Shown here one piece after another: positions 7,066-17,026 of a stretch of 25,309 bases of DNA. Origin of the DNA: a virus. Numbering within the stretch: the first letter of the stretch is position 1; the number at the start of each line of letters is the position of its first letter. The DNA lies in the IMG/VR virus record IMGVR_UViG_3300009152_000189, positions 1 to 25,309 of that record. The stretch is one strand, 5' to 3'. The notes beneath the pieces are model-generated. The model did no database searches and was not told where the DNA came from. It worked only from the letters and a program-made list of their open reading frames with translations. Position numbers and translations under genes: made by a program.

Positions 7066-9860
7066 TGGCCAGACGTGGTAGCTTCGGCAGATCAGGCACA
7101 ACACAGAACCTTTCTGTACTCGTGTACCAGCTGGTCAAGGAGCAGATGAGCACAGATCTTACGAACATCCTTAACGCCTACGAGACTAATATGAAGGATG
7201 GTAGATACACCACCCAGTTCAATGGTCAGAACGTAGACGGCGAGTACGTCATGACGTACCTGTCTCAGATGCTTTCTGGGTTCCCCCCCGGATCAACTGA
7301 GTACGAGACCCTTAACTCGCAGCTGTCAACATTCCGCTCACGATACCAGCGCGATGTCCAGAACCTTGTTATTGACTCGATGAACAACGGAACCCAGATT
7401 GACTTCGGCCTTCTAGGGCCGGCGTTCTCCAATAAAGGTATTGCAGAGGTAGAGCTTTCCGACGTCCGTAACTGGGCAGACGGAGAGATCGCTGCCTTGC
7501 TCGAGAATGGCGATAGCGCCCAGGCCGACAAGATCAAGGGCGCAGTCTTCGTTGCCGGGTTTAACGTAGAGAACGATGGCAAGGTTGCCGCTGTCAACAA
7601 TGAGTCTATGACCAGAGGGCAGTACAACAACTGGTTGAAGGGTCAGCTGAAGGCTGCTCTCGACGCTGGCTATACAAAGGACAGCGAGGCATATCGCGGC
7701 ATCCTCAAGCTACAGGCTGAGGCCGCGAAGCAGGCTAAAGTTGAGGGTGAAGGTAAGGCAGCAGAGGCGGTCGTCAAGAAGTTCAACGCTATCAAGACTG
7801 CACTAAACGACAAGGCCAGAGACATGCTACAAGCCTATGCTGATGCCAATGGTATCAACATGGCAGAGATCAATGCGCTCATTGGCCAGGCTAAGGGCGA
7901 CTTTGTTTACTACGAAACGATGCAGACTCTCGCTGCCCAGATTGGCAAGGGCGGGGAGTACGATGGATTCTACGGCGACGTAACGAGATTTGCTGGGGAA
8001 CAGTTGCTCTCAGAGTTTAACTCCTTGGTCGTAGGCAGCCAATCGCAACTTATTGACCTGAGGGAGAATGGCCTAGGCGGCTTGTCTGAAGAAGATAGGA
8101 TCAAGATAAAGGGCGACCTCGATGGAGAGATCGCCACTGGCAATGCGTACGTTTCACAAAGCGGTATCCCGTTTGGTTCCGGCGGAAGCCTGAGCGCACT
8201 TGATTCTTTGTATACTGGCCTAAGTTCTGCTGGCGTTTACTTTAGAAATGATGGGTCAACAAAGGTTGGGCAAGGCGGGCATCCTGAAGCTGTGTTTGAC
8301 GTCATGAAGCAGTTCGGTGATCAGCTTAAAGATGTTGAGGGGTATTCTCTTCTAAAGTCCCTTGCACAAGGCAACATCCCAGTAACTCTAATCGAAGGAT
8401 CTAGCGAGCTGATCCAAGATAACAACCCGCCAGACGGCGTGATTGGCGCAGCAGAATGGAAAACAGCTTTCGAGAATGGCCTTTCACGAGACACGTTTGC
8501 TGAGATCGAGGAAGCTGCCTCGACAAAGGCCGCTACACTTGTAATGCCATCTGTTGGTGGATCAGCAACAATCTCACCAAAGACTTTGGTATCGATTGTT
8601 CTTGGTGCCCACATGAGCAACCACCTTCTTGCGACTGGTGGTCAGGTTGTGATGAACTCAACTGGCATGGTTACAATCACCGACAACGCAGCGCCTGGCG
8701 GCCCTCTTGCACGCCCTGCCCTCATCAAGGTAGGTGGCAAGACATATGGCGGTATCAGCGAGCCTATGACCATTACACAGGTCACAGAAGGTGAGCAGGT
8801 AGCGTCTGACTGGGCTACCACCAACACAAACATGCAGATCAACGTATACAGAACTGGTGGTCCTGGCGACAAGAATGCCGGGATCTATGTCAGTATTGTC
8901 GGGGGACTCGAAGGCCCAAACGGCAAGGCGCCAAATGGCATTATTATCCCTTACGATAAGTTCAAGCGTTGGATGCGCGACGTTGCCGGTATTGACATCG
9001 ACGACAGAACATTCATGGTTCCAAACTCGCAAGAGCCAGCCGCTATCAGAATTGCCTCTACCGACAGAGCAACTGCGGAAGGAATCGATATCAATAAGGC
9101 TCTTGCCGGAATCACCAACCCAGATAGCGAATACTTCATTGGTAGATCTACTACTGGCAAGGGAGCTGGCATCATGCAGATCACAGAGGCTGGAGTTACC
9201 AGCCTACAGGATCCTGGGTTTATTACTGATCCAGCCAATGTCAAGGGAGCTATCGACGAGGCGTTCAAGAATCCATCAGATATCTTGTCTAGGGCTACTG
9301 CGTACGCAGCTGCAAGAGGCGAGCAGGTAACTCAGAAGGACTTGATCAAGGCCGTTTATGCCAGCATCCCTGGTATTCCTACGACGTACAACATGGACCT
9401 CCAGGCTGAACAGTTTGGTAAGTTCGGCGACGTTGGCGCAAGGATTACCGCCCTGTTCCCAACCATTAAAACTGGGGCTCTAGTGATTCCAAGTGGAGAG
9501 GGTACAGTGCCTGGGACAACGGGCCCAGCTCCGACTATTCCAGAAGGCCCAGTCCCATCGTGGAGGCAGAACCAGGGAACTGGTAAAAGTGTTAGTCCAA
9601 TGGAGGACAAGTACGGCAAACCTAACCCTTTGACCCCAACGCCGCCTGGAGGATCAGGGAAGAAGGATGGCGGCAGCCCATTTGGATTCCTGGGGGAAGT
9701 GTTCCGAAATATCCCAAATATCTTCGAGCCACCAAAGGTTGGTGGTACAAAGCCAGCTGGGATTAAGCCAACAACCGGAGTTAAGCCTAAAGACACCAAG
9801 CCAGTGTCGTACTCGCTCACTCCTAGAAATAGACCGCCTGGAACCGGGGGTGCCGTTTAA
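7065..9860 (+). CDS. Large putative virion protein (931 aa), function unknown
   Basis: The ATG overlaps the portal stop (TAATG) with GGAGGT just upstream. Residues 1-340 look helical and charged, including a Lys/Glu/Ala-rich coiled-coil-like part (190-260). Residues 490-650 are rich in beta-type and Gly-containing sequence. A segment at 682-735 (NPDSEY..., then GAGIMQIT and FITDPANVKGAIDEAF) faintly recalls lytic transglycosylase folds (E..F ... GxMQ ... DP..N...G). A Pro/Gly/Lys-rich disordered tail runs from about 810. No signal peptide is seen. Its place between portal and the giant protein suggests an internal or ejected virion component. I do not recognise the family, and the lysozyme-like resemblance is weak. 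Confidence 0.8.
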   Translation: MARRGSFGRSGTTQNLSVLVYQLVKEQMSTDLTNILNAYETNMKDGRYTTQFNGQNVDGEYVMTYLSQMLSGFPPGSTEYETLNSQLSTFRSRYQRDVQNLVIDSMNNGTQIDFGLLGPAFSNKGIAEVELSDVRNWADGEIAALLENGDSAQADKIKGAVFVAGFNVENDGKVAAVNNESMTRGQYNNWLKGQLKAALDAGYTKDSEAYRGILKLQAEAAKQAKVEGEGKAAEAVVKKFNAIKTALNDKARDMLQAYADANGINMAEINALIGQAKGDFVYYETMQTLAAQIGKGGEYDGFYGDVTRFAGEQLLSEFNSLVVGSQSQLIDLRENGLGGLSEEDRIKIKGDLDGEIATGNAYVSQSGIPFGSGGSLSALDSLYTGLSSAGVYFRNDGSTKVGQGGHPEAVFDVMKQFGDQLKDVEGYSLLKSLAQGNIPVTLIEGSSELIQDNNPPDGVIGAAEWKTAFENGLSRDTFAEIEEAASTKAATLVMPSVGGSATISPKTLVSIVLGAHMSNHLLATGGQVVMNSTGMVTITDNAAPGGPLARPALIKVGGKTYGGISEPMTITQVTEGEQVASDWATTNTNMQINVYRTGGPGDKNAGIYVSIVGGLEGPNGKAPNGIIIPYDKFKRWMRDVAGIDIDDRTFMVPNSQEPAAIRIASTDRATAEGIDINKALAGITNPDSEYFIGRSTTGKGAGIMQITEAGVTSLQDPGFITDPANVKGAIDEAFKNPSDILSRATAYAAARGEQVTQKDLIKAVYASIPGIPTTYNMDLQAEQFGKFGDVGARITALFPTIKTGALVIPSGEGTVPGTTGPAPTIPEGPVPSWRQNQGTGKSVSPMEDKYGKPNPLTPTPPGGSGKKDGGSPFGFLGEVFRNIPNIFEPPKVGGTKPAGIKPTTGVKPKDTKPVSYSLTPRNRPPGTGGAV

Positions 9861-12800
9861 TGCCACTGTACTACGATGATCCGCCACGAAGACTACCTGG
9901 TACTGAGGTAAGTACCAGGGATCTTCGGATTAATCTTGACATTGGCGGAGACCAGAAGGTAAAGGATCTGCGACCAGACGAGCAGCTGTTCGCTGCAATG
10001 GGTAGCGCGGTAACCGATACAATCAAGACTGGTATCTCCATTGGCAGCAAGCTGCCAATCCTTCCTGAAGCTGTAAAGCTTGTGGCTGACAGCCCAGTTG
10101 GCTGGACTATTGGCAAGACCCTTGAGGCCTTGCAGCTTGCGTCTAACGTGGTAAGCACTGGTGGGGCGTTCTTGCGCAAGGCAGTTACCCGCAAGGAAGA
10201 TCTTCCAGCAGACATCCAAAGAATGATTAACTCCGGCGCTGATGAGATGGATATTCTGGCATACATGGTAAAGACGCAACGAGCATGGAGCAACTCGCCT
10301 GAGGCCAACCTAGTTTTTAGCCTCCTTACGGATCCACTTACGTACACCCCTGCCGTGCTAGGCAAGGTTGGTATGCTTAAGCCCATTGTCGGCGTAGGCA
10401 CCGGAGTTGCAGGCGCCGCAGCAGGTGGAGCAGTGGCTGGGGCAATGGGCCTCGGGCCTATCGGATTAGTTGGTGGCGGTATCATCGGTGGCGTTACCGG
10501 CGCAAGAAAGGCTAGCCAGATTGCTGGCCGAGCCTTAGAGCGCGCAGGAAAGCTGCAGAGAGTTGAGCAGAGGGCAGCCCTAGCCGGAAGGGAAATAGTC
10601 CCAACCGCAGCCCGCGAGGCCGTTGAAGTTATCCCTGCTTCTATTGAAAAAGTTCCTGAAGCTGTAAGTTTTCTAAAGACAGTATTCAAGAAACTTAAGA
10701 CAGCTGAAGGTAAAGCAGACGCGGCAAAGCCTGGATTCATTGATCAGGTCTATGTGGATTCGATTATGGCCCAGATCACCAGGGCTGTACTTAGGACTGG
10801 CTCCGGTTATTCGGATGAGGTTAAAGAAGCAGTTATTTTCTTTTCCGGCGACAAGAACGCCGTAAATGCAGCTGAAGACGCCGCCAGAAAAGCCTTCGAT
10901 GCTGGGAAGATTACCGCGGAAGAAAGGGTTCGAAGAGTCAAGGAAGTAACAGACGAGGCAGCAAAGCATCAAGCTGTACTGGACGCAGAGTTTGGGCCTA
11001 TTAGGGACCAGATCCGAAAGGCCATCGACGACGCTCTGACCCCGCCCGCCGCACCGCAGGTACCCACAAAATCTCCATCATCTTTTGGTAAGGAAGCAGA
11101 GATCGCCGCATTTGGCGGTCCGCTTACTTCTTCAGAAAAACTTGCCATTGCTCTTAGCAAGCCAAGAGGCATGAACCTTAGCGAGAGACTCGCTGTTGGG
11201 CGACAGGCCACTCAGGCTATTGCCAAGGCAGAGAAAGTTCTTGAGGGCGCAACAGATCCAGGGATTATCCAGGCGCAGAAGAAGATTATCTCTAACGCAC
11301 AAGAGGCGATGAAGGACATCAACGCCATTGACGAAGGGATTATCTACGGAACATACAGCGCCCTTAGAGCAATAACTGAGGGCGCAGGCGGTCCGCTAAA
11401 ATACCTAGCCTCTGCCTTCACTGTACCTGCCCACATGCTTATGCAGAGAGAACTAGGTGGAGTTAGACTAAATGAGCGCGTTGCTAGGTACGGCGCCGGC
11501 ATCTTCGGAGACGGCGTAACCTCTGCATTCAACGAGCTTGTAGGTAGAGCTATTGCCAACTTCGGCATGATTGGCATGCAGAACGTCTTCCTTGGTAAGA
11601 ACACGTTCAGAGCAGCTAACGTAGCTGAGCGCATTGCCAAGGCATACTTCGACGCCAAGCAGGACCTCCGTATCCTTAGCGGTTCTGGAGCAGATGTTAA
11701 GTTCACGCCACAAGAAATCATTGAGCAGATGCGCACGAACGTTTCTGCTGCGGCTGCTCAGGGCGGAGACACTGGAATCGTTGGCATGTTTGACGCAACA
11801 AACCTTGAAGAGCTCACAAAGCGCATTGAGTTCCTGTCCAGCGTAGACCAGCAGGCTGCTGCGCTAACTCCTGGACGAGGTACCATTCCGCAGATTAAGG
11901 CTCTTGCCAACTACATCGAAAGCGAAATGAACATCGGTGACATCCAGGCTATTAGACGTGCCAATCCGGATGCCCCTGCTGGCCAGGTGTTTGAGAAGAC
12001 GTTTGTGTCCCAGATTAAGGAGTCAGGAGTAGAAGCATTCCACCAAGCCGGCGTTGATCAAATCAAGAATCAGATGGTCAAGCTTACATTTGAGGTTCGC
12101 AACAAGCAAGTTGCTAGAGCTATGTTCGAACAGCACGCCAAGTCGGCCACCATTGCCCTTGGGCAGAAGTGGGACGAGGTCGCAGATGCATGGCGAAGGA
12201 CGTTCGAAGAGAGATTTGGCAAGTTCTACGATGAGCGCGGTCTTCCAAAGAGTGAGAAGGCTATCGACGAAGCGGCAGAAGAGATGCTGTTTGTTCAGTC
12301 AATCGGCTACTCTGGTGCAAGCGAAGTCACCGGAACTGTTAACAGACTCTTCGATAGAGTACAAGCAGCTGACCCAACGTTGATTGCAGAGATCGGGCAG
12401 GAGTCATTCGAGCAGCTACAGAACATCTTTGCAGAGATTGGCGGTAAGGTCAACGTCGTATCTAAGTACCATCTGTTTAGCGACACGGCCACAGCGCTGC
12501 GTCATGCCTACATGCTCATTGAGAAGTCAACTCCAGAGGCTACGTCAAGATACGTAGACGATGAGGCTAGACTGGTAACGGTAAACATTGAGGACAACAT
12601 TAGCTCCAGCGTGGCCCGCAGAGCTGGCTCTTACGGCGACGTAGCCACGATCAAGCGACAGCTTAAGAAGATGGCTAGCAATCCTAAGGCGCCAAGAGGA
12701 TACGTTAAGATCCTCAACAAACTCATTGATGGTCTTGACAATACAAACAACCTTGACGATGTACGAGCCATGTGGGCTAAGACCGCAGCAGATGAGCTCG

Positions 12801-15463
12801 ACGACGTACGGGCTTTTGGCGGCACCAAGAATCACAAGGAGATCTACGAGTTCCTGCGCGAGGCTATTGACCAGGGTCTTACCTCTAAGAAGCTTTCGGA
12901 TCGGCAGATCGCCAGACTGTCGACAGCGCTCCGCATTATCGGTTACGATGCAGACTTCATTGCAGGTCTAAACAACGGTGCCTACAGGGTTGCCCTTGCG
13001 CCAACCAACAACATGATCTACAAGCCTTCCTTCCTAGAGACAGCTGCTGCGCAAGGCGGCAGGAGAACAGGTATGTTCTCAAACAAGATTGTTCCGTTCG
13101 TTGATAACACTAGCGAAAGCGTAATCAAAGTGTCGAAGAAGATGGTGCAAAATCCAGAGTACAAGTCTACGTTCCTTCAGGAGTTTGGCACTAAGATGTT
13201 TAGCGATATCCCACAGAAGTATATCACGGCATCTATTAGGCGGCGGATGGCTTCGTACCTAGCTCGCGGCGGCCTTGGCGAAGAGGCCGTAGATGCAGTA
13301 CTCGACGATCTTGTTCAGAGAGGTATCGCAAACGGCGTGTCCGCAAGGGGGCTTGAAACCACTGAGCATTACACTGCATTCAAGAACGCTATCGATAGGG
13401 TTGGCGGGGTTGGTGCTTATGAGACTTTTGTCCAGTCATACATGCGCAATACTATTGACGGGGCAACAAAGTTCGACCCAACCAAGGCAGTAATGTACGC
13501 CTTCCGTGGCGACAAGAACACTATCGGTCTTACGCAGTACGCGACCGGTGGAGCAAAGGTATGGATGCCATCTATTGCAGGGTTTACAGATAGGCTCTAC
13601 CCGACCCTTAAGTTTAAGATGAACCCAATCTACTTTATTCAGGAGTGGCTTGAGAGCCCTACCCTGAACGCCGCTCGAGGTGTCGACGTTGATACCCTAG
13701 CCAGCATTAGCCGAGACGGTGCAGTGTCCAACGTAAGCGCTGGCCAGCTAAGAAACCTAAGTGACGTTGGCCCGGAGACTCAGAACTATTTGGACAACGT
13801 CAACTTCCTAGCTGTTTTCCGAAACGACGCCATTGCACAGGCAACGACTGGGCGATACGATGATGTGGTCGCAGCCACTGGCCTGTGGCAGAACATCAAG
13901 ACCGGTCGATCCCTTGGCAAGCTTGCCCAGAATAAGGAGAAGTACCGAGACGCATTGGCACTCGACCTTACTGCAAAGACGTTCTCTGAGACGCTAAGAA
14001 ACAGAGACTTCAACACTTGGTCAGCCCTAGCTGCACACTACGGCACGACCGACGCCCGCGCAATCTTTACTAACTATGTGAACTACAGGCTTAGACTTGG
14101 CGACACGAAGCGTGTGCTCTCCGACATCGAAGCATCCAGGCCAGCAGGTGTTGGCTTCAACCGCATCCCTGACCCAGAAGGTAACGTCCGGTTTGCCGCT
14201 AAGGTAGAGCTAATCACTGGCAACAGCAGACTCACTGAAGAGCTGGCTGGGCAGTTTGGCGGTGCCAACCTTGGGCCGGAAGATCTATTTGAGTACTACG
14301 TCCAGAACCCACATATCTGGAGAGCAGAGCTGGACAAGCATATGATTTCCCTTCAGGATGCTGGCTACGACATGACTGAAATCCTACCTGTTGCTGAAAC
14401 CCTTCGCAAGAGGATCATCAGGCTGGAGGATGCCATTAAGGAGCAGGGCTACGTTCCAGAAGATATGCGTGCCTTCCTGCCCGCCGCCGGCCTTGCCGAT
14501 GCATCTGACAAGCTGGGCGAGGCACTCAATAGGCTTGACATTCAGAGCATCGAGCTGATTCACAAGCAGTCCGCACTCAGGACTCTTGCCAGCGCGTCTG
14601 GCATGATCAACCCTGAGGCGATGACAGATCTTGGCGACATGGTTGTGCAGACGCTGCTAGTTGGCAAGGGCTTCTCTACCGAGGCGCAGAACGTTATTGA
14701 CGCTGTGAACAGATCCATCGACGCTGCCAAGAGCAGTGGCGCCAACATGTTCACGGAAGGGCGGGCGTTCTCTGAGGCTGTAAGCGACGCAATGCGCAAA
14801 GAGATTGCAGCTGACCCAAGCCTGATTAAGGTGTTCCAGGAGAACAGCCTGGAGATTATCTCCAACCGTAGCGCGGAAGAAACAGTATACAATGCGTTCC
14901 AGTACGCATACACAAAGGCGCTTGAGCAGGCTAACAAGACAACGTACTACGCATCGCAGCGCTCGTTCTTTGAGCGAACCATTAACCACCCACTGCTTGG
15001 TTTCTATCCGTACAGCTACATGTTTAAGAAGATCCTACCAGAGTTTATCCAGCTGCTCTTCAAGGGTGGCTTTGGTGTTAAGGCCCCAGGCGCTGGATAC
15101 TCCGCATACATGAATGTCCGTGACTACGTAGAGGCCCAAATCGAGGAAGATCCATCGTTCCGTCGAGCGCTAGAGGCAAAGGCAGAGCTGATGTATATGA
15201 CAACGATGCTTTTCCCAGGCGTCCCATGGGATCTGTCGGTTGTGCCGTCTCCTATTCTAAGAAACGTTTACAAGAGAATCATGACGGACAAAGACATTAC
15301 TCTTCAGAACATCCTCATTGACGACACCATCAGTAAGTTCTCTGACTTCGGCCCATTCACCTCGATCCCTATGGCAATCGAAGGTGGGCTGCAAGCATTT
15401 GAAGATAATAGCCCGAAGCCTATCAGACGGGTTCCGTCTGCATTCCCTTCGAGCTTGGATTAA
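9860..15463 (+). CDS. Giant probable virion / ejection protein (1867 aa)
   Basis: This is the largest gene in the window, placed between portal and scaffold, where podoviruses keep internal ejection proteins. Residues 152-170 read FSLLTDPLTYTPAVLGKVG. Residues about 176-214 are a Gly/Ala-rich apolar stretch with many small-xxx-small steps (GVAGAAAGGAVAGAMG, then GLVGGGIIGG), a glycine-zipper-like membrane segment. The long middle (230-1690) is mostly helical, with no enzyme motif I can name. Near the C-terminus, about 1703-1750, FERTINHPLLGFYPYSYMF and then KKILPEF form an aromatic block that I associate with giant phage proteins of this type. The ATG shares a base with the preceding stop. 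An internal protein that enters the host envelope is the leading inference. A tape-measure role is less likely given the gene order. Confidence 0.88.
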   Translation: MPLYYDDPPRRLPGTEVSTRDLRINLDIGGDQKVKDLRPDEQLFAAMGSAVTDTIKTGISIGSKLPILPEAVKLVADSPVGWTIGKTLEALQLASNVVSTGGAFLRKAVTRKEDLPADIQRMINSGADEMDILAYMVKTQRAWSNSPEANLVFSLLTDPLTYTPAVLGKVGMLKPIVGVGTGVAGAAAGGAVAGAMGLGPIGLVGGGIIGGVTGARKASQIAGRALERAGKLQRVEQRAALAGREIVPTAAREAVEVIPASIEKVPEAVSFLKTVFKKLKTAEGKADAAKPGFIDQVYVDSIMAQITRAVLRTGSGYSDEVKEAVIFFSGDKNAVNAAEDAARKAFDAGKITAEERVRRVKEVTDEAAKHQAVLDAEFGPIRDQIRKAIDDALTPPAAPQVPTKSPSSFGKEAEIAAFGGPLTSSEKLAIALSKPRGMNLSERLAVGRQATQAIAKAEKVLEGATDPGIIQAQKKIISNAQEAMKDINAIDEGIIYGTYSALRAITEGAGGPLKYLASAFTVPAHMLMQRELGGVRLNERVARYGAGIFGDGVTSAFNELVGRAIANFGMIGMQNVFLGKNTFRAANVAERIAKAYFDAKQDLRILSGSGADVKFTPQEIIEQMRTNVSAAAAQGGDTGIVGMFDATNLEELTKRIEFLSSVDQQAAALTPGRGTIPQIKALANYIESEMNIGDIQAIRRANPDAPAGQVFEKTFVSQIKESGVEAFHQAGVDQIKNQMVKLTFEVRNKQVARAMFEQHAKSATIALGQKWDEVADAWRRTFEERFGKFYDERGLPKSEKAIDEAAEEMLFVQSIGYSGASEVTGTVNRLFDRVQAADPTLIAEIGQESFEQLQNIFAEIGGKVNVVSKYHLFSDTATALRHAYMLIEKSTPEATSRYVDDEARLVTVNIEDNISSSVARRAGSYGDVATIKRQLKKMASNPKAPRGYVKILNKLIDGLDNTNNLDDVRAMWAKTAADELDDVRAFGGTKNHKEIYEFLREAIDQGLTSKKLSDRQIARLSTALRIIGYDADFIAGLNNGAYRVALAPTNNMIYKPSFLETAAAQGGRRTGMFSNKIVPFVDNTSESVIKVSKKMVQNPEYKSTFLQEFGTKMFSDIPQKYITASIRRRMASYLARGGLGEEAVDAVLDDLVQRGIANGVSARGLETTEHYTAFKNAIDRVGGVGAYETFVQSYMRNTIDGATKFDPTKAVMYAFRGDKNTIGLTQYATGGAKVWMPSIAGFTDRLYPTLKFKMNPIYFIQEWLESPTLNAARGVDVDTLASISRDGAVSNVSAGQLRNLSDVGPETQNYLDNVNFLAVFRNDAIAQATTGRYDDVVAATGLWQNIKTGRSLGKLAQNKEKYRDALALDLTAKTFSETLRNRDFNTWSALAAHYGTTDARAIFTNYVNYRLRLGDTKRVLSDIEASRPAGVGFNRIPDPEGNVRFAAKVELITGNSRLTEELAGQFGGANLGPEDLFEYYVQNPHIWRAELDKHMISLQDAGYDMTEILPVAETLRKRIIRLEDAIKEQGYVPEDMRAFLPAAGLADASDKLGEALNRLDIQSIELIHKQSALRTLASASGMINPEAMTDLGDMVVQTLLVGKGFSTEAQNVIDAVNRSIDAAKSSGANMFTEGRAFSEAVSDAMRKEIAADPSLIKVFQENSLEIISNRSAEETVYNAFQYAYTKALEQANKTTYYASQRSFFERTINHPLLGFYPYSYMFKKILPEFIQLLFKGGFGVKAPGAGYSAYMNVRDYVEAQIEEDPSFRRALEAKAELMYMTTMLFPGVPWDLSVVPSPILRNVYKRIMTDKDITLQNILIDDTISKFSDFGPFTSIPMAIEGGLQAFEDNSPKPIRRVPSAFPSSLD

Positions 15464-15471
15464 AAGGAGGT
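15463..15471 (+). promoter_or_regulatory. Full-length Shine-Dalgarno for the scaffold gene
   Basis: AAAGGAGGT starts at the last base of the giant gene's stop and lies 4 bases before GTG at 15476. It matches the anti-Shine-Dalgarno sequence almost completely and is the strongest site in the window. It explains the use of GTG as start and fits a protein needed in large amounts. Confidence 0.8.
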
Positions 15472-15475
15472 CAAA

Positions 15476-15994
15476 GTGACCGACGAAGTCGTGCTGAACG
15501 ACCAGGACCAGTCGCAGGTAGAGCCTGCCACTGACCAGGATAACGACATCACCACTTGGAAGAAGCGTCTCGCTGGTAAGGACCAGGCTCTGACGGCTAC
15601 CAAGAAGCAGCTGGATGATATCAAGGCTGAATACGAAAAGGTTCAGACTTGGAAGCTCCAGATGGAAGAGGCAAGTCTCACGGAGTTTGAACGTGCGCAG
15701 CGACGCATCGCCACTTTGGAGAAAGAACTTAAGGTTACTCGGGAGTCCGAGAAGCGTGAGCGACTAGCCAAGGAATACCCAACCTACGCTTCGTGGGCTT
15801 CGAAGGTGGAGGCCCTCTCCGATGAGGAGCGTGCCGCTGAATTCGAGGCTCTCATGAAGACGGGCGGGGCTCCAAAGCAGGAGTTCACAGATCCAAACAA
15901 GCCGGCGAAGCAAGTTGCTTCGACCGGGAAGAAGCGCTCCTCTGAGGAAATTGTCAAGGACATCGCTGCCCTTGGCAATCCATGGGGCGAGTAA
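15476..15994 (+). CDS. Capsid scaffold-like coiled-coil protein
   Basis: The 172-residue product lies directly before the major capsid gene, the usual place of a scaffold. The N-terminus (1-27) is acidic and polar (DEVVLNDQDQSQVEPATDQD). Residues about 28-110 form a heptad-like, Glu/Lys/Gln-rich helix (KKQLDDIKAEYEKVQTWKLQ, then RRIATLEKELKVTRESEKRE). The tail has KKRSSEEIVKDIAALGNPWG. Scaffolds guide assembly of HK97-fold capsids and leave before DNA entry. The composition and position support this, with no protease domain fused. The next gene starts 14 bases later with its own ribosome binding site. Confidence 0.8.
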   Translation: MTDEVVLNDQDQSQVEPATDQDNDITTWKKRLAGKDQALTATKKQLDDIKAEYEKVQTWKLQMEEASLTEFERAQRRIATLEKELKVTRESEKRERLAKEYPTYASWASKVEALSDEERAAEFEALMKTGGAPKQEFTDPNKPAKQVASTGKKRSSEEIVKDIAALGNPWGE

Positions 15995-16008
15995 ATAAGG
16001 AGTAAATA

Positions 16009-17013
16009 ATGGCAACGAATACGCGTGCAGTTATTGACGGTAACTCGTCAAATGCATATTCAGCGCTTATTACGGAGCTCGTTTCGCAGCAGGCTCAGGA
16101 GAACCTGCGAGACCGTCTGGTCCATGCGATGCCGGGGAACTACACCTCGGGTCGCTTCCAGAAGGGCAGCAACGAGATCCGCTATGCGCGCTACCCAGAC
16201 CTCACCCCGCTTGGCATCGCGGATACCCTTACTGAGGCAGGAGCCCCGGCTGAGTATGATCTCACGATCACGACTGAGTCCTTCGTTCCTAAGCAGTACG
16301 GTAAGGTTCTCAAGATTTCAGACCTTGCGCAGCTCGACAGCCCGCATGACCTGATCGCAATCGCGTCGGAGCGCCTCGCACGAGCCGCAACCGAGTCGAT
16401 GGACCAGATCATCCGCGACGTTCTCAAGCAGGGCACGAATGTTCGTTACGCTGCAGGCCGCGCTGGGCGCTCAACTGTTGCTTCGACGGACAAGCTCACC
16501 GGCTTGGAGATCAAGCAGACCGTAGCCAAGATGAAGGCCGCTAACATCCCAACCTTCGCGGATGGGTTCTATCGCGCAATCATCCACCCTTCGGTTGAGT
16601 TCGACCTCTTGACCGACACGAGCACGAACGGCTTCCTCGAGGCCACGAAGTACACTAAGTCGCTCGACCTCCTCAACGGAGAAATCGGCGCGTACGCTGG
16701 TGTTCGCTTCTTGGTATCGCCACAGGCCGCGACGTTCACTGGCGGCGTTGGTGGTGCTCTCACCATCCACTCGTCGTTCTTCTTCGGGCCTGATGCCTAC
16801 ATCGTAGGCGACAGCCAGACGCTTCAGAGCTACTTCGTGGCTCCGGGCGGCGACCACAGCGATCCAATCGCCCAGGTTGCAACGCTTGGCTTCAAGATGC
16901 GCTTCGGTGCGATCCTCCGTGGCGAGGGCACGACCGGCGAGTTCGATGGTAGCAATACCTCGACTGGCCAGCCGCGATACCTCCGCGTGGAGTCGGTTGC
17001 TTCGACGCTCTAA
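16009..17013 (+). CDS. Major capsid protein, N4-gp56 family
   Basis: The 334-residue protein is the HK97-fold shell subunit. Characteristic text includes GRFQKGSNEIRYARYPDLTP, followed by GIADTLTEAGAPAEYDLTIT, then ESFVPKQYGKVLKISDLAQL and a helix with SERLARAATESMDQIIRDVL. The segments YRAIIHPSVEFDLL and GEIGAYAGVRFLVSPQA are typical of the P-domain and A-domain of N4-gp56-like capsids. An AAGGAG sequence precedes the ATG. It lies between the scaffold and head-tail adaptor. Identification is strong from the family signature. Expression is probably high, and a structured RNA element follows the stop. Confidence 0.93.
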   Translation: MATNTRAVIDGNSSNAYSALITELVSQQAQENLRDRLVHAMPGNYTSGRFQKGSNEIRYARYPDLTPLGIADTLTEAGAPAEYDLTITTESFVPKQYGKVLKISDLAQLDSPHDLIAIASERLARAATESMDQIIRDVLKQGTNVRYAAGRAGRSTVASTDKLTGLEIKQTVAKMKAANIPTFADGFYRAIIHPSVEFDLLTDTSTNGFLEATKYTKSLDLLNGEIGAYAGVRFLVSPQAATFTGGVGGALTIHSSFFFGPDAYIVGDSQTLQSYFVAPGGDHSDPIAQVATLGFKMRFGAILRGEGTTGEFDGSNTSTGQPRYLRVESVASTL

Positions 17014-17026
17014 TCGTAACTAGGGA

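Noticed and set aside
9871-10740. Long minus-strand ORF (289 codons) opposite the start of the giant gene
   Set aside because: It is a shadow of the + strand gene. Its product is low-complexity Pro/Ala/Thr text with no ribosome binding site or domain, and every supported gene is on the other strand.
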